DNA of 64,000 nucleotides from Actinosynnema pretiosum (GTDB lineage Bacteria > Actinomycetota > Actinomycetes > Mycobacteriales > Pseudonocardiaceae): the NCBI RefSeq assembly GCF_024171695.1, contig NZ_JAMTCF010000017.1:164913-228912 (forward strand), read 5' to 3'. This document shows positions 24,896 to 34,200 of the stretch, one piece after another. Both the position numbers and the translations under genes were made by a program. Under the pieces are notes generated by a model that saw only the letters and a list, made by a program, of their open reading frames with translations, had not been told where the DNA came from and ran no database searches. Each line of letters begins with the position of its first letter. Position 1 is the stretch's first letter.

Positions 24896-25372
24896 TCAGT
24901 CCGCCACGGTCCAGTGCAGCTCGGTGCGCAGGTCGGCCGGGTCCATGTCGGGGGAGGGTTCGGTGGTGTACACCTCCCACCGCGTGGTGCCCGAGGTCAG
25001 CCCACGCGCCCCGATCCACGCGGCCAGGCGCTTCCAGGACTCGTCGAGCTCGTCGAACGACCCGGTGTGCGTCACCCGCGCGACCCGCCCACCCGGCAGT
25101 TCGCCCGGCACGACGTCGCCCTCCACCTCGACCTCCGAGTTGGTCGGGAACCCGACCTCCAGCGCCAGCACCCCGGCGATCCCGTGCGTGCTCGCGTCCC
25201 GGTACAGCCCGAACGCCGGGCCGAGCGGGGTGATCCGCTGGGCGGCCATGGTGCGCCCGAGCTGCTGGAACGAGGTGTCGAAGAAGTCGCGCACCTCGGC
25301 GAACTCGATCACCCCGCGCACCACCGCGGTCGTCGTCGGGGTGAGGTCGACCAGTTCCGGCTCCGCGCTCAT
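24896..25372 (-). CDS. GyrI-like/AraC effector-binding domain protein
   Basis: 158 residues with GGGAGGA before the ATG. It is a stand-alone GyrI-like small-molecule-binding fold: VDLTPTTTAVVRGVIEF at the start, GPAFGLYRD in the first half, GGRVARVTHTGSFDELDESWKRLAAWI in the second, and WEVYTTEPSPDMDPADLRTEL at the end. Such domains bind hydrophobic or cationic compounds and can hydrolyse or sequester them. It is divergent from an SRPBCC gene. Confidence 0.78.
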   Translation of the reverse strand: MSAEPELVDLTPTTTAVVRGVIEFAEVRDFFDTSFQQLGRTMAAQRITPLGPAFGLYRDASTHGIAGVLALEVGFPTNSEVEVEGDVVPGELPGGRVARVTHTGSFDELDESWKRLAAWIGARGLTSGTTRWEVYTTEPSPDMDPADLRTELHWTVAD

Positions 25373-25523
25373 CCGCTGTCCTCCCGTGCTCCGGCGGTCT
25401 TCGGTTCCGGGCCATCCTGCCGGGTCGCCCCTCGCTCCATACCCGATTTATCCCCCCGAACAGGTGACACGACTTCCCTTGCCCCCACCCCACCTCCCGG
25501 TGTTGACTAACCAAGCAGTTATC

Positions 25524-25537
25524 TAACCGCCCGGTTA
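25524..25537. promoter_or_regulatory. Palindrome between GyrI-like and SRPBCC genes
   Basis: TAACC-GCCC-GGTTA is a perfect dyad 55 bases before the SRPBCC start. TAACCA also occurs at 25508 and a TTGACT at 25503. SRPBCC genes of this kind are commonly controlled by ArsR-type repressors that bind such sites, but no ArsR gene is in this window. Confidence 0.35.
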
Positions 25538-25591
25538 AAGCGCCGGTGGGTTGCAGTCAAGCCGCAGTCAAGCCGAACGAGGAGCCCGCAC

Positions 25592-26164
25592 ATGTCCAGC
25601 ACGCCGTCCGTCCCGTCCGCCCCGCTCGCCCCTTCCACTCCCTCCGCTCCTTCCACCCCTTCCGTTCCTTCCACGTCGTCGGTCGCGGACCGCCGCACCG
25701 AGATCACCACGCCGAGCGATGTCGCGTTCGCCATCACGAGGGACTTCGACGCCCCGCGCGAACTCGTGTTCGCGGCCTTCACCGAGCCCCGGCACGTGTC
25801 CCGCTGGTTGCTGGGCCCGGACGGCTGGTCGATGCCGGTGTGCGAGATCGATCTGAGAGAGGGTGGCGCGTGGGAGTACCGGTGGCGCAGCGACGCCGAC
25901 GGCGCCGAGTTCGGCATGTCCGGGCGCTACCGGGTCGTGGAGAGACCGCACCGGCTGGTCAACACCGAGATGTTCGAGGGGCAGGAGTCGGTGGTGACCA
26001 CCGAGTTCACCGAGGTCGGCGGTCGCACGAGGGTGGTGCAGACCTCGGTCTTCCCGAACAAGGAGCTGCGGGACGCGGTCCTGGCCAGCGGCATGGAAGG
26101 GGGAGTCAACACCAGCCACAACCGGCTGGCCGGATTGCTCCCCCTCCTGGCGGAGGGGGCCTGA
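25592..26164 (+). CDS. SRPBCC (AHSA1-like) domain protein
   Basis: 190 residues with GAGGAG before the ATG. The first 30 residues are a Ser/Pro/Ala-rich run of repeats such as APSTPS, probably a disordered tail. From about residue 38 an AHSA1-type START-like fold follows: FAITRDFDAPRELVFAAFTEP, HVSRWLLGPDGWSMPVCEID, and LREGGAWEYRW. These proteins hold hydrophobic ligands or act as small stress-linked proteins. No catalytic residues are evident. Confidence 0.85.
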   Translation: MSSTPSVPSAPLAPSTPSAPSTPSVPSTSSVADRRTEITTPSDVAFAITRDFDAPRELVFAAFTEPRHVSRWLLGPDGWSMPVCEIDLREGGAWEYRWRSDADGAEFGMSGRYRVVERPHRLVNTEMFEGQESVVTTEFTEVGGRTRVVQTSVFPNKELRDAVLASGMEGGVNTSHNRLAGLLPLLAEGA

Positions 26165-26291
26165 TGGGGTGAAGCGCGCGGATCGGTGCTGATTTTTGGT
26201 GATTCCGTGATTCCGAGTCCGTGACATCGTCGATTCCACTGTATTCCAATATTTTTTACCTGGAATTGCCCGGATCTCGAAGTGAAGGGGT

Positions 26292-27470
26292 GTGGTCAAT
26301 CAGTTCAATTCGTGTCATGCTCCGAACGTGATACCCCGCTTTTCCCCGCGTGGCACGTGGATTTCCGAGACCGACGTGGCAGGTGTGCCGGAGGAGCTTC
26401 GGGAAGAAGGCGCGTTCCTGCCGTACCCGTTGTTCTCCGAGCCGTCGCTGAGCGGTCCGGCCGTGCGCGAGTCGGCGCTGGCCGAGCACAGCCTGGGCAG
26501 GCTCGACGAGGCGTCCAGCCGCTTCGCCGAGCTGCCTGGCTTCGCGCGCGCCACGAGGGTCCGCGACGCGTGCGCGTCGGCCGGGATGGCCGGGTACCCG
26601 GTGGCGCTGCGCGAGGCGCTGGCGGTGTCACTGGACCCGCGCCACGGAACCCCGGAGCAGGTGGTCCTACCCCACCTGCGCGGTTTCGAGCTGGGCTTCG
26701 CCAAGGTCGAGGAGGGCGCTGACACCGGGGACCCGGACCTGCTGGGCGAGGTGGCCGCGGCGCTGACCGGCCGCGCCCACCACCCGGACGAGCCGCTGCG
26801 CCGGGGACAGGGCTGGCTGGGCCCGAGCCGGGAGCGGGCCTGGCTGCTGACGCCGACGAGCGCGCACCTGGCGGGCGCGCTGGCCCAGTGGACCGTGTGG
26901 GTCCAGGCGAAACCCGCCCTGCCCAGGGTGGCCCGCCTGGCGCTCGCGCACCTGCAACTGGAGCTCCTGCAACCGTTCGAGGTCCCGGACGGTCACGTGG
27001 CGCGCCTGTTCACCATGCTGGAACTGGTGCGCGCGGGGATGCTGCGCGCCTCGGTGCTCCCCCTGTCGGTGTGGCTGGACCGCGCGGGCGACGAGTACCG
27101 CGACCAGGTCAGGCGGGTGGTGCGCACCGGCGACCACGGCCCGTGGGTGGAGTTCTTCGCGCGGGGCGTGCGGGAGCTGGCGGACGCCCAGGTGGACCTC
27201 CTGCGCGGCCTGGAGTCCCTGGCAGCGACCTACCGCGCCACCCTCCCGGAGGGCGGCAGGCTGGCACGGGTGGCCAACTCCCTGCTCGGCTTCCCGGCAG
27301 TGGACCACCCAACCCTGTGCGCAACCGAGGGCCTGTCCCCGAAGGGCGCAACCCTGCTGACAGACCGCCTGGTGGCGGAGGGCGTCCTGTACCCGTGGGA
27401 GTCCAGGCGCTACCGCAAGGTCTTCCTCTGCCAAGAAGCCCTGTCCCTCCTACCCCCACCCCACCCGTAA
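26292..27470 (+). CDS. Fic-fold protein with degenerate active site
   Basis: 392 residues from a GTG at 26292. The start is uncertain, with a GTG at 26328 as an alternative. The order matches Fic family proteins: an N-terminal Fic_N-type helix pair (FLPYPLFSEPSLSGPAVRES), a central helical domain and a C-terminal winged helix (HPTLCATEGLSPKGATLLTD). The catalytic loop normally reads HPFxxGNGR, but here the equivalent is LLQPFEVPDGHVARLF: the essential His is Gln and the Asn is His. AMP transfer by the usual mechanism is therefore unlikely. It may regulate a partner, act as a binding protein or have another activity. Confidence 0.65.
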   Translation: MVNQFNSCHAPNVIPRFSPRGTWISETDVAGVPEELREEGAFLPYPLFSEPSLSGPAVRESALAEHSLGRLDEASSRFAELPGFARATRVRDACASAGMAGYPVALREALAVSLDPRHGTPEQVVLPHLRGFELGFAKVEEGADTGDPDLLGEVAAALTGRAHHPDEPLRRGQGWLGPSRERAWLLTPTSAHLAGALAQWTVWVQAKPALPRVARLALAHLQLELLQPFEVPDGHVARLFTMLELVRAGMLRASVLPLSVWLDRAGDEYRDQVRRVVRTGDHGPWVEFFARGVRELADAQVDLLRGLESLAATYRATLPEGGRLARVANSLLGFPAVDHPTLCATEGLSPKGATLLTDRLVAEGVLYPWESRRYRKVFLCQEALSLLPPPHP

Positions 27471-28039
27471 CCCCATGCCCACCCCGAACCCCCACCCCCA
27501 CCCGTCCCGGCCGCGCCCTGTCCCGTCGCGCCCTGTCCCGTCATGCCCTGCCCCGCCGCACCCGGCCGCCCCTGCCGCACACGGTCGTCGTCCCTGCGGC
27601 CCCTGGTCGCCCACGCGGTACCCGCCCCCACCGCACCTGGTCACCCACCCGGTACCCGGTCGCCCCCCGCCGCACCCGGCCGCCCCTCGGCTGCACCCGG
27701 TCGCTAACGCCGCCGCCATACCCCGCCCACCAACGCCACCGTTCCCTTGCCCGCCGATGCCGCCGTCCCCCCGGTCGTCAATACCGTCGTTCCCACGCCC
27801 ACTGGTGCCGCTGTCCCGCCAGCCGCCAACGCTGGTGCCACCCCCGGCTGCGGATGCTGGTGTCATCCCGGCTGCGGATGTTGATGCCTCACCTGGTCAC
27901 GGATGCCTGCGTCACCCCGACTGTCGATGCTGGCGCGTTCCGGTCATGGCGCACCCTGATCGCGGATGCCAACGCGTCACGCCTAGCCGCCGATGCTGGC
28001 ACCCCACGGCCCACTCCGGGTTCACCGCCGCCCGCCCGA
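27471..28039. repeat. C-rich imperfect short-repeat stretch
   Basis: Short tandem motifs dominate, such as repeats of CGCCCTGTCCCGT near 27518-27545 and related copies of CGGATGCTGGTGTCATCC near 27850-27980. All six frames are nearly open because of the composition, so frame length is no evidence of genes here. I see no supported gene in it. Confidence 0.5.
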
Positions 28040-29080
28040 TCAGCTCCCGCCGCCACCAACCTCCGGATACTCCCGCCGAACCCGCCGCAGGTAATGCGCC
28101 GCATCCCGCCCCCGCCCCACAGCCCCAAGCACAAAAGCCATCTGCCTCAACCCGGCAACAACCCGCCACCGCTCCCCGGAAAGCACGGCAAGCTCCAGTT
28201 CAACCTCGGCGCACTCCAACGCCCAATGCCCCCGCCCACTCCCAAGCCCCACCACACCCCGCTGCCGCAAGGCGACAACCTCACCCTCAAGCCCGCGCCC
28301 GCACCCACCCCTGTGCCGACCGCCGCGCTTCCCACCCCACTCGCCGCAATGCTCCCCACCACACTCACTGCAGTGCCCGCTATCACACTCGCCGCCGCAC
28401 CCACCCCCGTGCTGGCTGTTTTTCCCACCCCCGCACTCAGCGCCGCACTCGCTACCGTGCTCGGCCCCGCACTCGCCACCGCATTCGCCACCGTGCTCGG
28501 CGCCGCACTCGCCGCTGCACCTACTCCTGTGCTGGCTGCTGTTCCTGCCCGCGCACTCGAGGCAATGCTCCCCACCAAGCTCGCCGTGGCATTCACCACC
28601 GCCCCCAACCGCGCCGTCCTCACGGGTCCCCGCAATCCCGCCCTCGCCAGCGCTCCCGCCCTCGCCCGACTTCCCCAAGTCGCCCGAGCCGCCCCGCTCT
28701 TCCCCACCGCCCCAGTTACTCCGACTACTTTGCCCGCGCTGGCTGCCTCGACCGAGCTGGCCACTCCGACCGCTCCGACCGCGCTGGTCACTTCGACCGC
28801 GCCGGCCGCTCCTGTCGTGCTGGTCATGCGGGCCATTCGGGCCGTTCAGGCCACTCGGGTCGCTCAGGCCACTTGGGCAGTGCAGGCCACTTGGGCCGTG
28901 CAGTTCATCGGGGTTGCTGTCATCCAGACCGCTGTCATCCGGATTGTCGCCATCCGGGTTGCCGTTATCCGGGTCGCTGCCACTCAAATCGCCGTTATCC
29001 GGATTGCGGTCATCCGTGCTGCGGTCATCCGCGCAGCCATCACCCGAGGTGTGCACGCCCTCCGGGGCGTCGGCGGTCAC
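28040..29080 (-). CDS. Repeat-rich protein translationally coupled to the HTH gene
   Basis: GTG at 29080 overlaps the TGA of the upstream HTH gene (GTGA). The 346-residue frame has blocks of short repeats: Asp/Asn/Pro-rich (NPDNGD-like), PSGL-like five-residue repeats, Gly/Arg/Ser-rich, then Cys/Gly/Glu/His-rich (CGGECGAEHGSECGAEC). It ends in a non-repetitive helical stretch (RGHWALECAEVELELAVL, then VAGLRQMAFVLGAVG and HYLRRVRREYPE) that looks like a real domain. Repeat periods of 15-18 bases keep the frame. Open frames also exist on the other strand, so coding status is not certain. The Cys/His clusters might bind metal. No family recognised. Confidence 0.45.
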   Translation of the reverse strand: MTADAPEGVHTSGDGCADDRSTDDRNPDNGDLSGSDPDNGNPDGDNPDDSGLDDSNPDELHGPSGLHCPSGLSDPSGLNGPNGPHDQHDRSGRRGRSDQRGRSGRSGQLGRGSQRGQSSRSNWGGGEERGGSGDLGKSGEGGSAGEGGIAGTREDGAVGGGGECHGELGGEHCLECAGRNSSQHRSRCSGECGAEHGGECGGECGAEHGSECGAECGGGKNSQHGGGCGGECDSGHCSECGGEHCGEWGGKRGGRHRGGCGRGLEGEVVALRQRGVVGLGSGRGHWALECAEVELELAVLSGERWRVVAGLRQMAFVLGAVGRGRDAAHYLRRVRREYPEVGGGGS

Positions 29081-29307
29081 TGTTCGCCGCGAACGACCTC
29101 GAACAGGTCCTGGAACTGCATGGGCGCCAATGCGACCAGGGCGCCGCCGATGAACGCCGGTCCGGGCTGGAGGTCGCCGCTGAGCACGCGCGTCACCGTC
29201 GACCGGTTCACGTCCATCGCTTTGGCGAGCGCGTAATCGGACCCGTAGCCCGCCAGTCGCGCCGCTTTCGCGAAAGCCTCGTCCCGGAGTTTGATCATGT
29301 TCGGCAT
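29077..29307 (-). CDS. Small XRE-type helix-turn-helix protein
   Basis: 76 residues with GAGG six bases before the ATG. The helix-turn-helix is SDYALAKAMDVNRSTVTRVLSG, followed by GDLQPGPAFIGGALVAL and a hydrophobic end. It resembles small Cro/XRE regulators of mobile elements. It is divergent from a second XRE gene at 29468, with three CAACG-type palindromes between them, which gives the layout of a two-regulator switch. It is translationally coupled to the repeat-rich gene downstream. Confidence 0.8.
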   Translation of the reverse strand: MPNMIKLRDEAFAKAARLAGYGSDYALAKAMDVNRSTVTRVLSGDLQPGPAFIGGALVALAPMQFQDLFEVVRGEQ

Positions 29308-29335
29308 TGGCCGCCTCGCGCATTGTTGTGCCCGC

Positions 29336-29461
29336 GCAACGTTCGTTGCTCCAATTCGAACCTAGACGTTCCCCAGTTCCCACGCAACGAGCGTTGTGTC
29401 AGCAAAACGAGCCTGAACGGGTGGTGCGCCTGGACAACGTTGCGTGTGCACACATAACGTT
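29336..29461. promoter_or_regulatory. Operator array between divergent HTH genes
   Basis: CAACG-TT-CGTTG (29337-29348) and CAACG-AG-CGTTG (29385-29396) are near-identical dyads. CAACGTTG (29435-29442) is a third, shorter one. Their centres are at 29342.5, 29390.5 and 29438.5, exactly 48 bases apart each time. A further AACGTT is at 29456. They lie where both genes must have promoters. Confidence 0.65.
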
Positions 29462-29467
29462 CCCCTG

Positions 29468-29842
29468 GTGACCGGAAATCAGAGCGCTCCTTCTCCGTGG
29501 TGGGATTACATCGAGCGAAACCTGGAGTACCGGAACCTGACGACGGGCGACCTCGCCCGCGAAGTAGGGGTCGACCGCAGCCGCCTGACCGCGTGGCGCA
29601 AGGGCGCCAAGATCAGCATCCCGACGGCCCGCGCCATCGCGCGGCTCTTCCAGGTGAGCGTCTTCGAGGTCCTCGTCGCGGCAGGCATGCTGACCCAGCA
29701 GGAAGCCGACCACCAGCCCGCCAGCACCGACCCGACCGACCTCAGCGACGAGCAGCTCATCTCGGAACTGCGCAGGCGTCTCAAGCAGCGCGCCGAGACC
29801 GCCGCCCTCGCCGAACCTCCCACCGCCAACCCCGCCGATTGA
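29468..29842 (+). CDS. XRE-type helix-turn-helix regulator
   Basis: 124 residues from the GTG at 29468. A GTG at 29444 would overlap the operators and is less likely. The helix-turn-helix spans TTGDLAREVGVDRSRLTAWRKG, with the recognition helix VDRSRLTAWR, then ISIPTARAIARLFQVSVFEVL as in many XRE proteins. The tail is acidic and then basic (LSDEQLISELRRRLKQRAE) and might mediate oligomerisation. It forms a divergent regulator pair with the gene at 29077. Confidence 0.8.
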   Translation: MTGNQSAPSPWWDYIERNLEYRNLTTGDLAREVGVDRSRLTAWRKGAKISIPTARAIARLFQVSVFEVLVAAGMLTQQEADHQPASTDPTDLSDEQLISELRRRLKQRAETAALAEPPTANPAD

Positions 29843-30259
29843 CGTTCCCGCCGCCACCATCGACTGGCGGCACCGTCCCCATCCCCGGCTGGCGCCCCAT
29901 CCCCGGCTGGCGGTGTCGTCTCTGCCGCCGACTGACACCCCCGCCGCCCGTCAGCCCTCCTGCAGTCGCAGACTGGTGCCGCCGCCCCGTACCCCCGCCG
30001 ACCTGCACTTCCCGCACCACTCGCGGCCGTTTTCCCGTCGGTGTTGCACGAGCGCAACGCCTATTCCGAAAGATTCCACCCAAAATCCAGCACAAGTCAC
30101 CCATCCCATACCGCTTCACCCCAGGGCGTCTCCCACGGCAAAGCGGTCAGCGCCCGACCGGCTACCCGGTCGGGCGCCGACCACGCCCGTGTTCACCCGA
30201 ACTGGTGGTCACCCGCCGGTCCGAGTCCTCCTCCCCTCCCCACCTTCCCCGCTACCCCC
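29843..30259. other. Gene-free stretch with an 18-base duplication and a terminator
   Basis: No supported gene. It holds two head-to-tail copies of CCCATCCCCGGCTGGCGC near 29878-29913, then AT-richer DNA near 30040-30110 and the hairpin described separately. Small open frames are Arg/Pro/Gly-rich on both strands and look non-coding. Confidence 0.45.
30150..30177. terminator. Hairpin between the HTH gene and the alpha/beta hydrolase gene
   Basis: GCGCCCGACCGG and CCGGTCGGGCGC are perfect 12-base arms with loop CTAC, and GGTC/GACC extends the stem outside a small bulge. It lies between two convergent transcription units. Confidence 0.65.
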
Positions 30260-31129
30260 TCACCGCCCGAGCAACGCCCGGATCGCCCCCACGACCTCCC
30301 CCGGCGCCTCCTCCGCCATGAAGTGCCCGCACCGCACCGTCCGGTGCTCCAAGTCCTCCGCCCACCCCCGCCACACCCCGGCCGCGTCGAACCCGAGCTC
30401 CGACCCCCAGTCCTGCTGCACCACCCCGACCGGCATCCGCAGTCGCCGTCCGGCTGCCCGGTCCGCCTCGTCGTGCTCGACGTCCACCCCCGCCGTCGCC
30501 CGGTAGTCCGCCACGATCGACGGCACCGCCTCCCGGCTCGCCCGCAGGTACTCGGCCCGCACGTCGGCCGGGATCGCCGCAGGGTCGTTCGCCCACACGT
30601 CCAGGAAGTGCCCGAAGAACTCGTCCGCCGCCCCGCTGATCATCGCCTCGGCCAACCCGGCCCGCTGCGCCATCAGGAACAGGTGGAACCCGACTGCCGC
30701 CCCACGCCCCCGCAGCACCTCCCACGACTCCACCGTGGGCAGCACATCCAGCACCCCCAGGTGGGTGACCACGTCCGGGTGGTCCAACCCGGCCCTGATC
30801 CCGACCAGCGCGCCCCGGTCGTGCCCGACCACCGCCACCCGCTCGTGCCCCAGCTCGCGGGCCAGCGCCACCACGTCCCGCGCCATCGCGCGCTTCGAGT
30901 AGTTCTCCCCGTCGTCGACGGGCTTGTCGCTGGCCCCGTACCCCCGCAGGTCGGGGCAGATCACGGTGTGGTCGGCGGCGAGGTCGGCCGCGACGTGCCG
31001 CCACATCAGGTGCGTCTGCGGGAACCCGTGCAGCAGCACCACGGGACTCCCCGTCCCACCCACCGCAACGTGCAACCGCACACCCTCCGCCACCGCGACC
31101 CGCTGCTCGGTGAACCCCGGAAGAACCAT
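30260..31129 (-). CDS. Alpha/beta hydrolase, haloacetate dehalogenase-like
   Basis: 289 residues with GAGGAG before the ATG. Motifs: oxyanion HGFPQTHLMW, VICPDLRGYGASDKP, the nucleophile elbow VVGHDRGA with Asp in place of Ser, and the C-terminal RCGHFMAEEAP His. An Asp nucleophile fits fluoro/haloacetate dehalogenases and epoxide hydrolases. The lid section (WVAND-like region around FLDVWANDPAAIPADV) resembles the dehalogenases. It is divergent from a BTAD-AAA regulator, a pairing seen in other actinomycetes, where the regulator may control it. Confidence 0.85.
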   Translation of the reverse strand: MVLPGFTEQRVAVAEGVRLHVAVGGTGSPVVLLHGFPQTHLMWRHVAADLAADHTVICPDLRGYGASDKPVDDGENYSKRAMARDVVALARELGHERVAVVGHDRGALVGIRAGLDHPDVVTHLGVLDVLPTVESWEVLRGRGAAVGFHLFLMAQRAGLAEAMISGAADEFFGHFLDVWANDPAAIPADVRAEYLRASREAVPSIVADYRATAGVDVEHDEADRAAGRRLRMPVGVVQQDWGSELGFDAAGVWRGWAEDLEHRTVRCGHFMAEEAPGEVVGAIRALLGR

Positions 31130-31256
31130 CTCGCCGACTCCTCACAACTCTCCGTCGAATGCCCCTCCACCGTCACCCGCCCCGATCAGCACCGGATCAG
31201 CACGCGATCAGCACCACCCGCCGCACCCCGCCCCCCGGCGCTAAGTTGTCCAACCG

Positions 31257-34200
31257 ATGGCGCACTTCACCGTGCTGGGCCCGCTGGGAGCCGAACTGGC
31301 CCGCGGACCGGCAGACCTCAGGGGCCCCCGCCACCGGGCGGTGCTGGCCAGGCTGCTGGTCGCGCGCGGTCGCGCCGTCCCCCTGGACGCGCTGGTCGCC
31401 GACCTCTGGGACGACGCCCCGCCACCCGGCGCGCGCGGCGCGGTGCAGACCTTCGTCGGCGACCTGCGCAAGGCCCTGGAACCGGACCGCCCACCCCGGA
31501 CCCCGCCCAGCCTGCTGGTCACGGTCGCGGGCGGCTACGCGCTGCGCGCCGACGACACCGACGCCCGCCGCTTCGAGACCGCCGTCCGCGAAGCCGCGTC
31601 CGCCCCACCCGAGCGGGCCCGCGCCCTGCTCACCGACGCCCTGGCCCTGTGGCGGGGCCGCGCGTACGCGGAGTTCGCCGACCTCCCGTGGGCGCTGGCC
31701 GAGTCGACCGCGCTGGAGGAGCTGCGCCTGCTGGCCGTGGAGCGCCTGGCCGAGACCGCGCTGGCCCTGGACGCCCCGGCCGACGCCGTCCCACCCCTGA
31801 CCCCGCACGCGGCGGCCCACCCGCACCGCGAGCACGCCGCCCGCCTGCTGGCACTGGCCCTCTACCGCACCGGCCGCCAGGGCGAGGCCCTGGAAGCCCT
31901 GCGCCGCACCGGGAAAGCCCTGCGCGCCGACCTCGGCGTCGACCCCGGCGAACCCCTGCGCGCCCTGGAAGCCGACATCCTCGCCCAGTCCCCGACCCTG
32001 CTCGCACCCCGCAGGCCTCCCGCGCCCCACCCCACCGCCGCCCAGCAGACCACCACCTCACAGACCGCCGCCCCACAGGCCACCACCCCACAGCCCACCC
32101 CACCCCTGTTCGGTCGCGAGGAAGAACTCGCCACCCTCACCCGAGCCGCCGAGGAGGCCGTCACCACCGCCCGCCTGCGCCACGTCCTGGTGTCCGGCGC
32201 GGCGGGTTCCGGCAAATCCGCCCTGACCGAGGCCCTCGCCACCCGCCTCCGCGCCGCGGGCTGGTCCACCGCCACCACCACCTGCCCGGACCTCCCCGGA
32301 ACCCCCAAGGCCTGGCCGTGGACCACCCTCCGCACCCGCCTCGGCCTGCCCCCGGAACCCGACCGCACCCCCCGCTTCACCACCCTCCGCACCCTGTCCG
32401 CCCACCTGTCCGGGCCTCAGCCCGCGCTCCTGGTCCTGGACGACCTGCACCAGGCGGACGAGGACACCCTCGCCCTGCTCACCGCCCTCCCACCCGACGC
32501 GGGCCCGACCCTGGTCGTGAGCACCCACCGCGCCACCGACATCCCACCCGCCCTCACCGCGGCGCTCGCCCGCCTCGCCCGCACCACCCCGACCCGCCTC
32601 TACCTCTCCGGCCTGGACGAGCGCGCCGTGGCGGACCTGATCGCCACCCACCGCCCCCCGACCCCGCAGGCGACCAGGGCCGTCCACACCAGGAGCGCGG
32701 GCAACCCGTTCCTGGCGCACGAGCTGGCCAGGCTGTGGGCGAGCGAGGGCGACGAGGCGCTGCGCACCGTCCCGGCGGGCGTCCGCGACGTCCTCCTGCA
32801 CCGCCTGTCCGCCCTCCCCGAGACCACCCGCGCCCACCTGCGCCAAGCGGCGGTCCTCGGGCACGAGGTCGACCTGCCGGTCCTGGCCGAGCTCGCGGGC
32901 GAGGACGTCCTTGACTCGGTCGAGTCCGCGATCGCGGCCGGTTTCCTGGTGGAGCACGACGCGGACCACGTCCGCTTCGCCCACGCCCTGGTCCACGAGA
33001 CCGTCCGAGCCGACACCACCGCCCCGAGGCGCGCCCGCTGGCACGTGGCGGCGGCGGACGCGGTGGAGCGGGCCACCCCGGACGAGCACGAGCGCATCGC
33101 CCACCACCTCCTGGAGGCCGCGACGAGGTCCACGGCGACGAGGGCCGCCCACCACGCGGCCCGAGCCGCGACCAGGGCGGAGCGGCGCTCGGCCCCGCAC
33201 GAGGCGGCCAGGCTCTGGCGCGCGGTGATCACCTCGCTCGACCGCGCCCCCACCCAGGACCCGCCAGCGCGCCTCACGGCGGTGATGGGCCTGGTCAGGG
33301 CCCTTGCCGTCACCGGCGACCTGGCTTCGGCCCGAGCGCACCGCGCCGAAGCGGCCCGCCAGGCGGAAACCCTCCCCGACCCGGTCCACCGGGCACGGGT
33401 GGTCGGCTCCTTCGACGTCCCGGCCCTGTGGACCACCCCGGACGACGACGCCCTCTCGACGGCCCTGGCCGAGTCGGCCGAACGCGCCCTGAAAGCCCTG
33501 CCCGCCACCCACCGCTCCGACCGGGCGCGCCTCCTGGTGACCATCGCGATGGAGCGCAGGGCGGACCCGAACGGCGAGGCGGCCGAGGCGGCGGAGGAGG
33601 CCGAGCGCATCGCCAGGGCACTGGCCGACCCGGTCCTCCTGTCCCTGGCCCTGAACGCCCGCTACCTCCAGACCTTCCACCGCGCGGGCCTGGCGCCGGA
33701 GCGCGAGGCGCTGGCCGCCGAACTCCTCCAGGTCACCGAGTCCCAACCCGACCTGGTCGCGTTCGAGGTCCTGGCCCACCTGCTCCTGGTCCAGTCGTCG
33801 GCGGCCATGGCCGACCTGCCCGCCGCGGACCACCACGCCGCTAGGGCGGACCACCTGGCCACCCGCGACGACCTCCCGATGGTGGCCCCGTTCACCGAGT
33901 GGTACCGGGCGATGCGCCTGGCGCTGACCGGCCGCAAGGCCGAAGCGGAAGCCGCGTACCGAGCAGCCGCCCCAAAACTGACCGCGACCCACCTCCCCGG
34001 CGTGGTCACCGGCCTCCTCCCGCTGGCACTGCACACCCTGGACGTCCCCCAGTCCACCCCGGACTGGGGAGCGAACCACCCCTGGACCACCCCGACCACG
34101 AACATCCCGAAGGCCCCGCACGACCACCTCCACGAGCTCAGGACCTGCCTGCACGCCCGAACCGCCCTGGCGAGATCGACCAGGGACCACGCGGAACTGG

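Noticed and set aside
27471..28040. CRISPR-like or spacer-bearing repeats
   Set aside because: Repeat lengths and spacings are irregular and degenerate; no cas genes are present.
26888..29236. A 782-codon plus-strand open frame running from inside the Fic gene through the repeat stretch
   Set aside because: It starts inside the Fic gene in another frame, has no ribosome site, and its sequence is Ala/Pro/Thr/Val low-complexity produced by the repeats.
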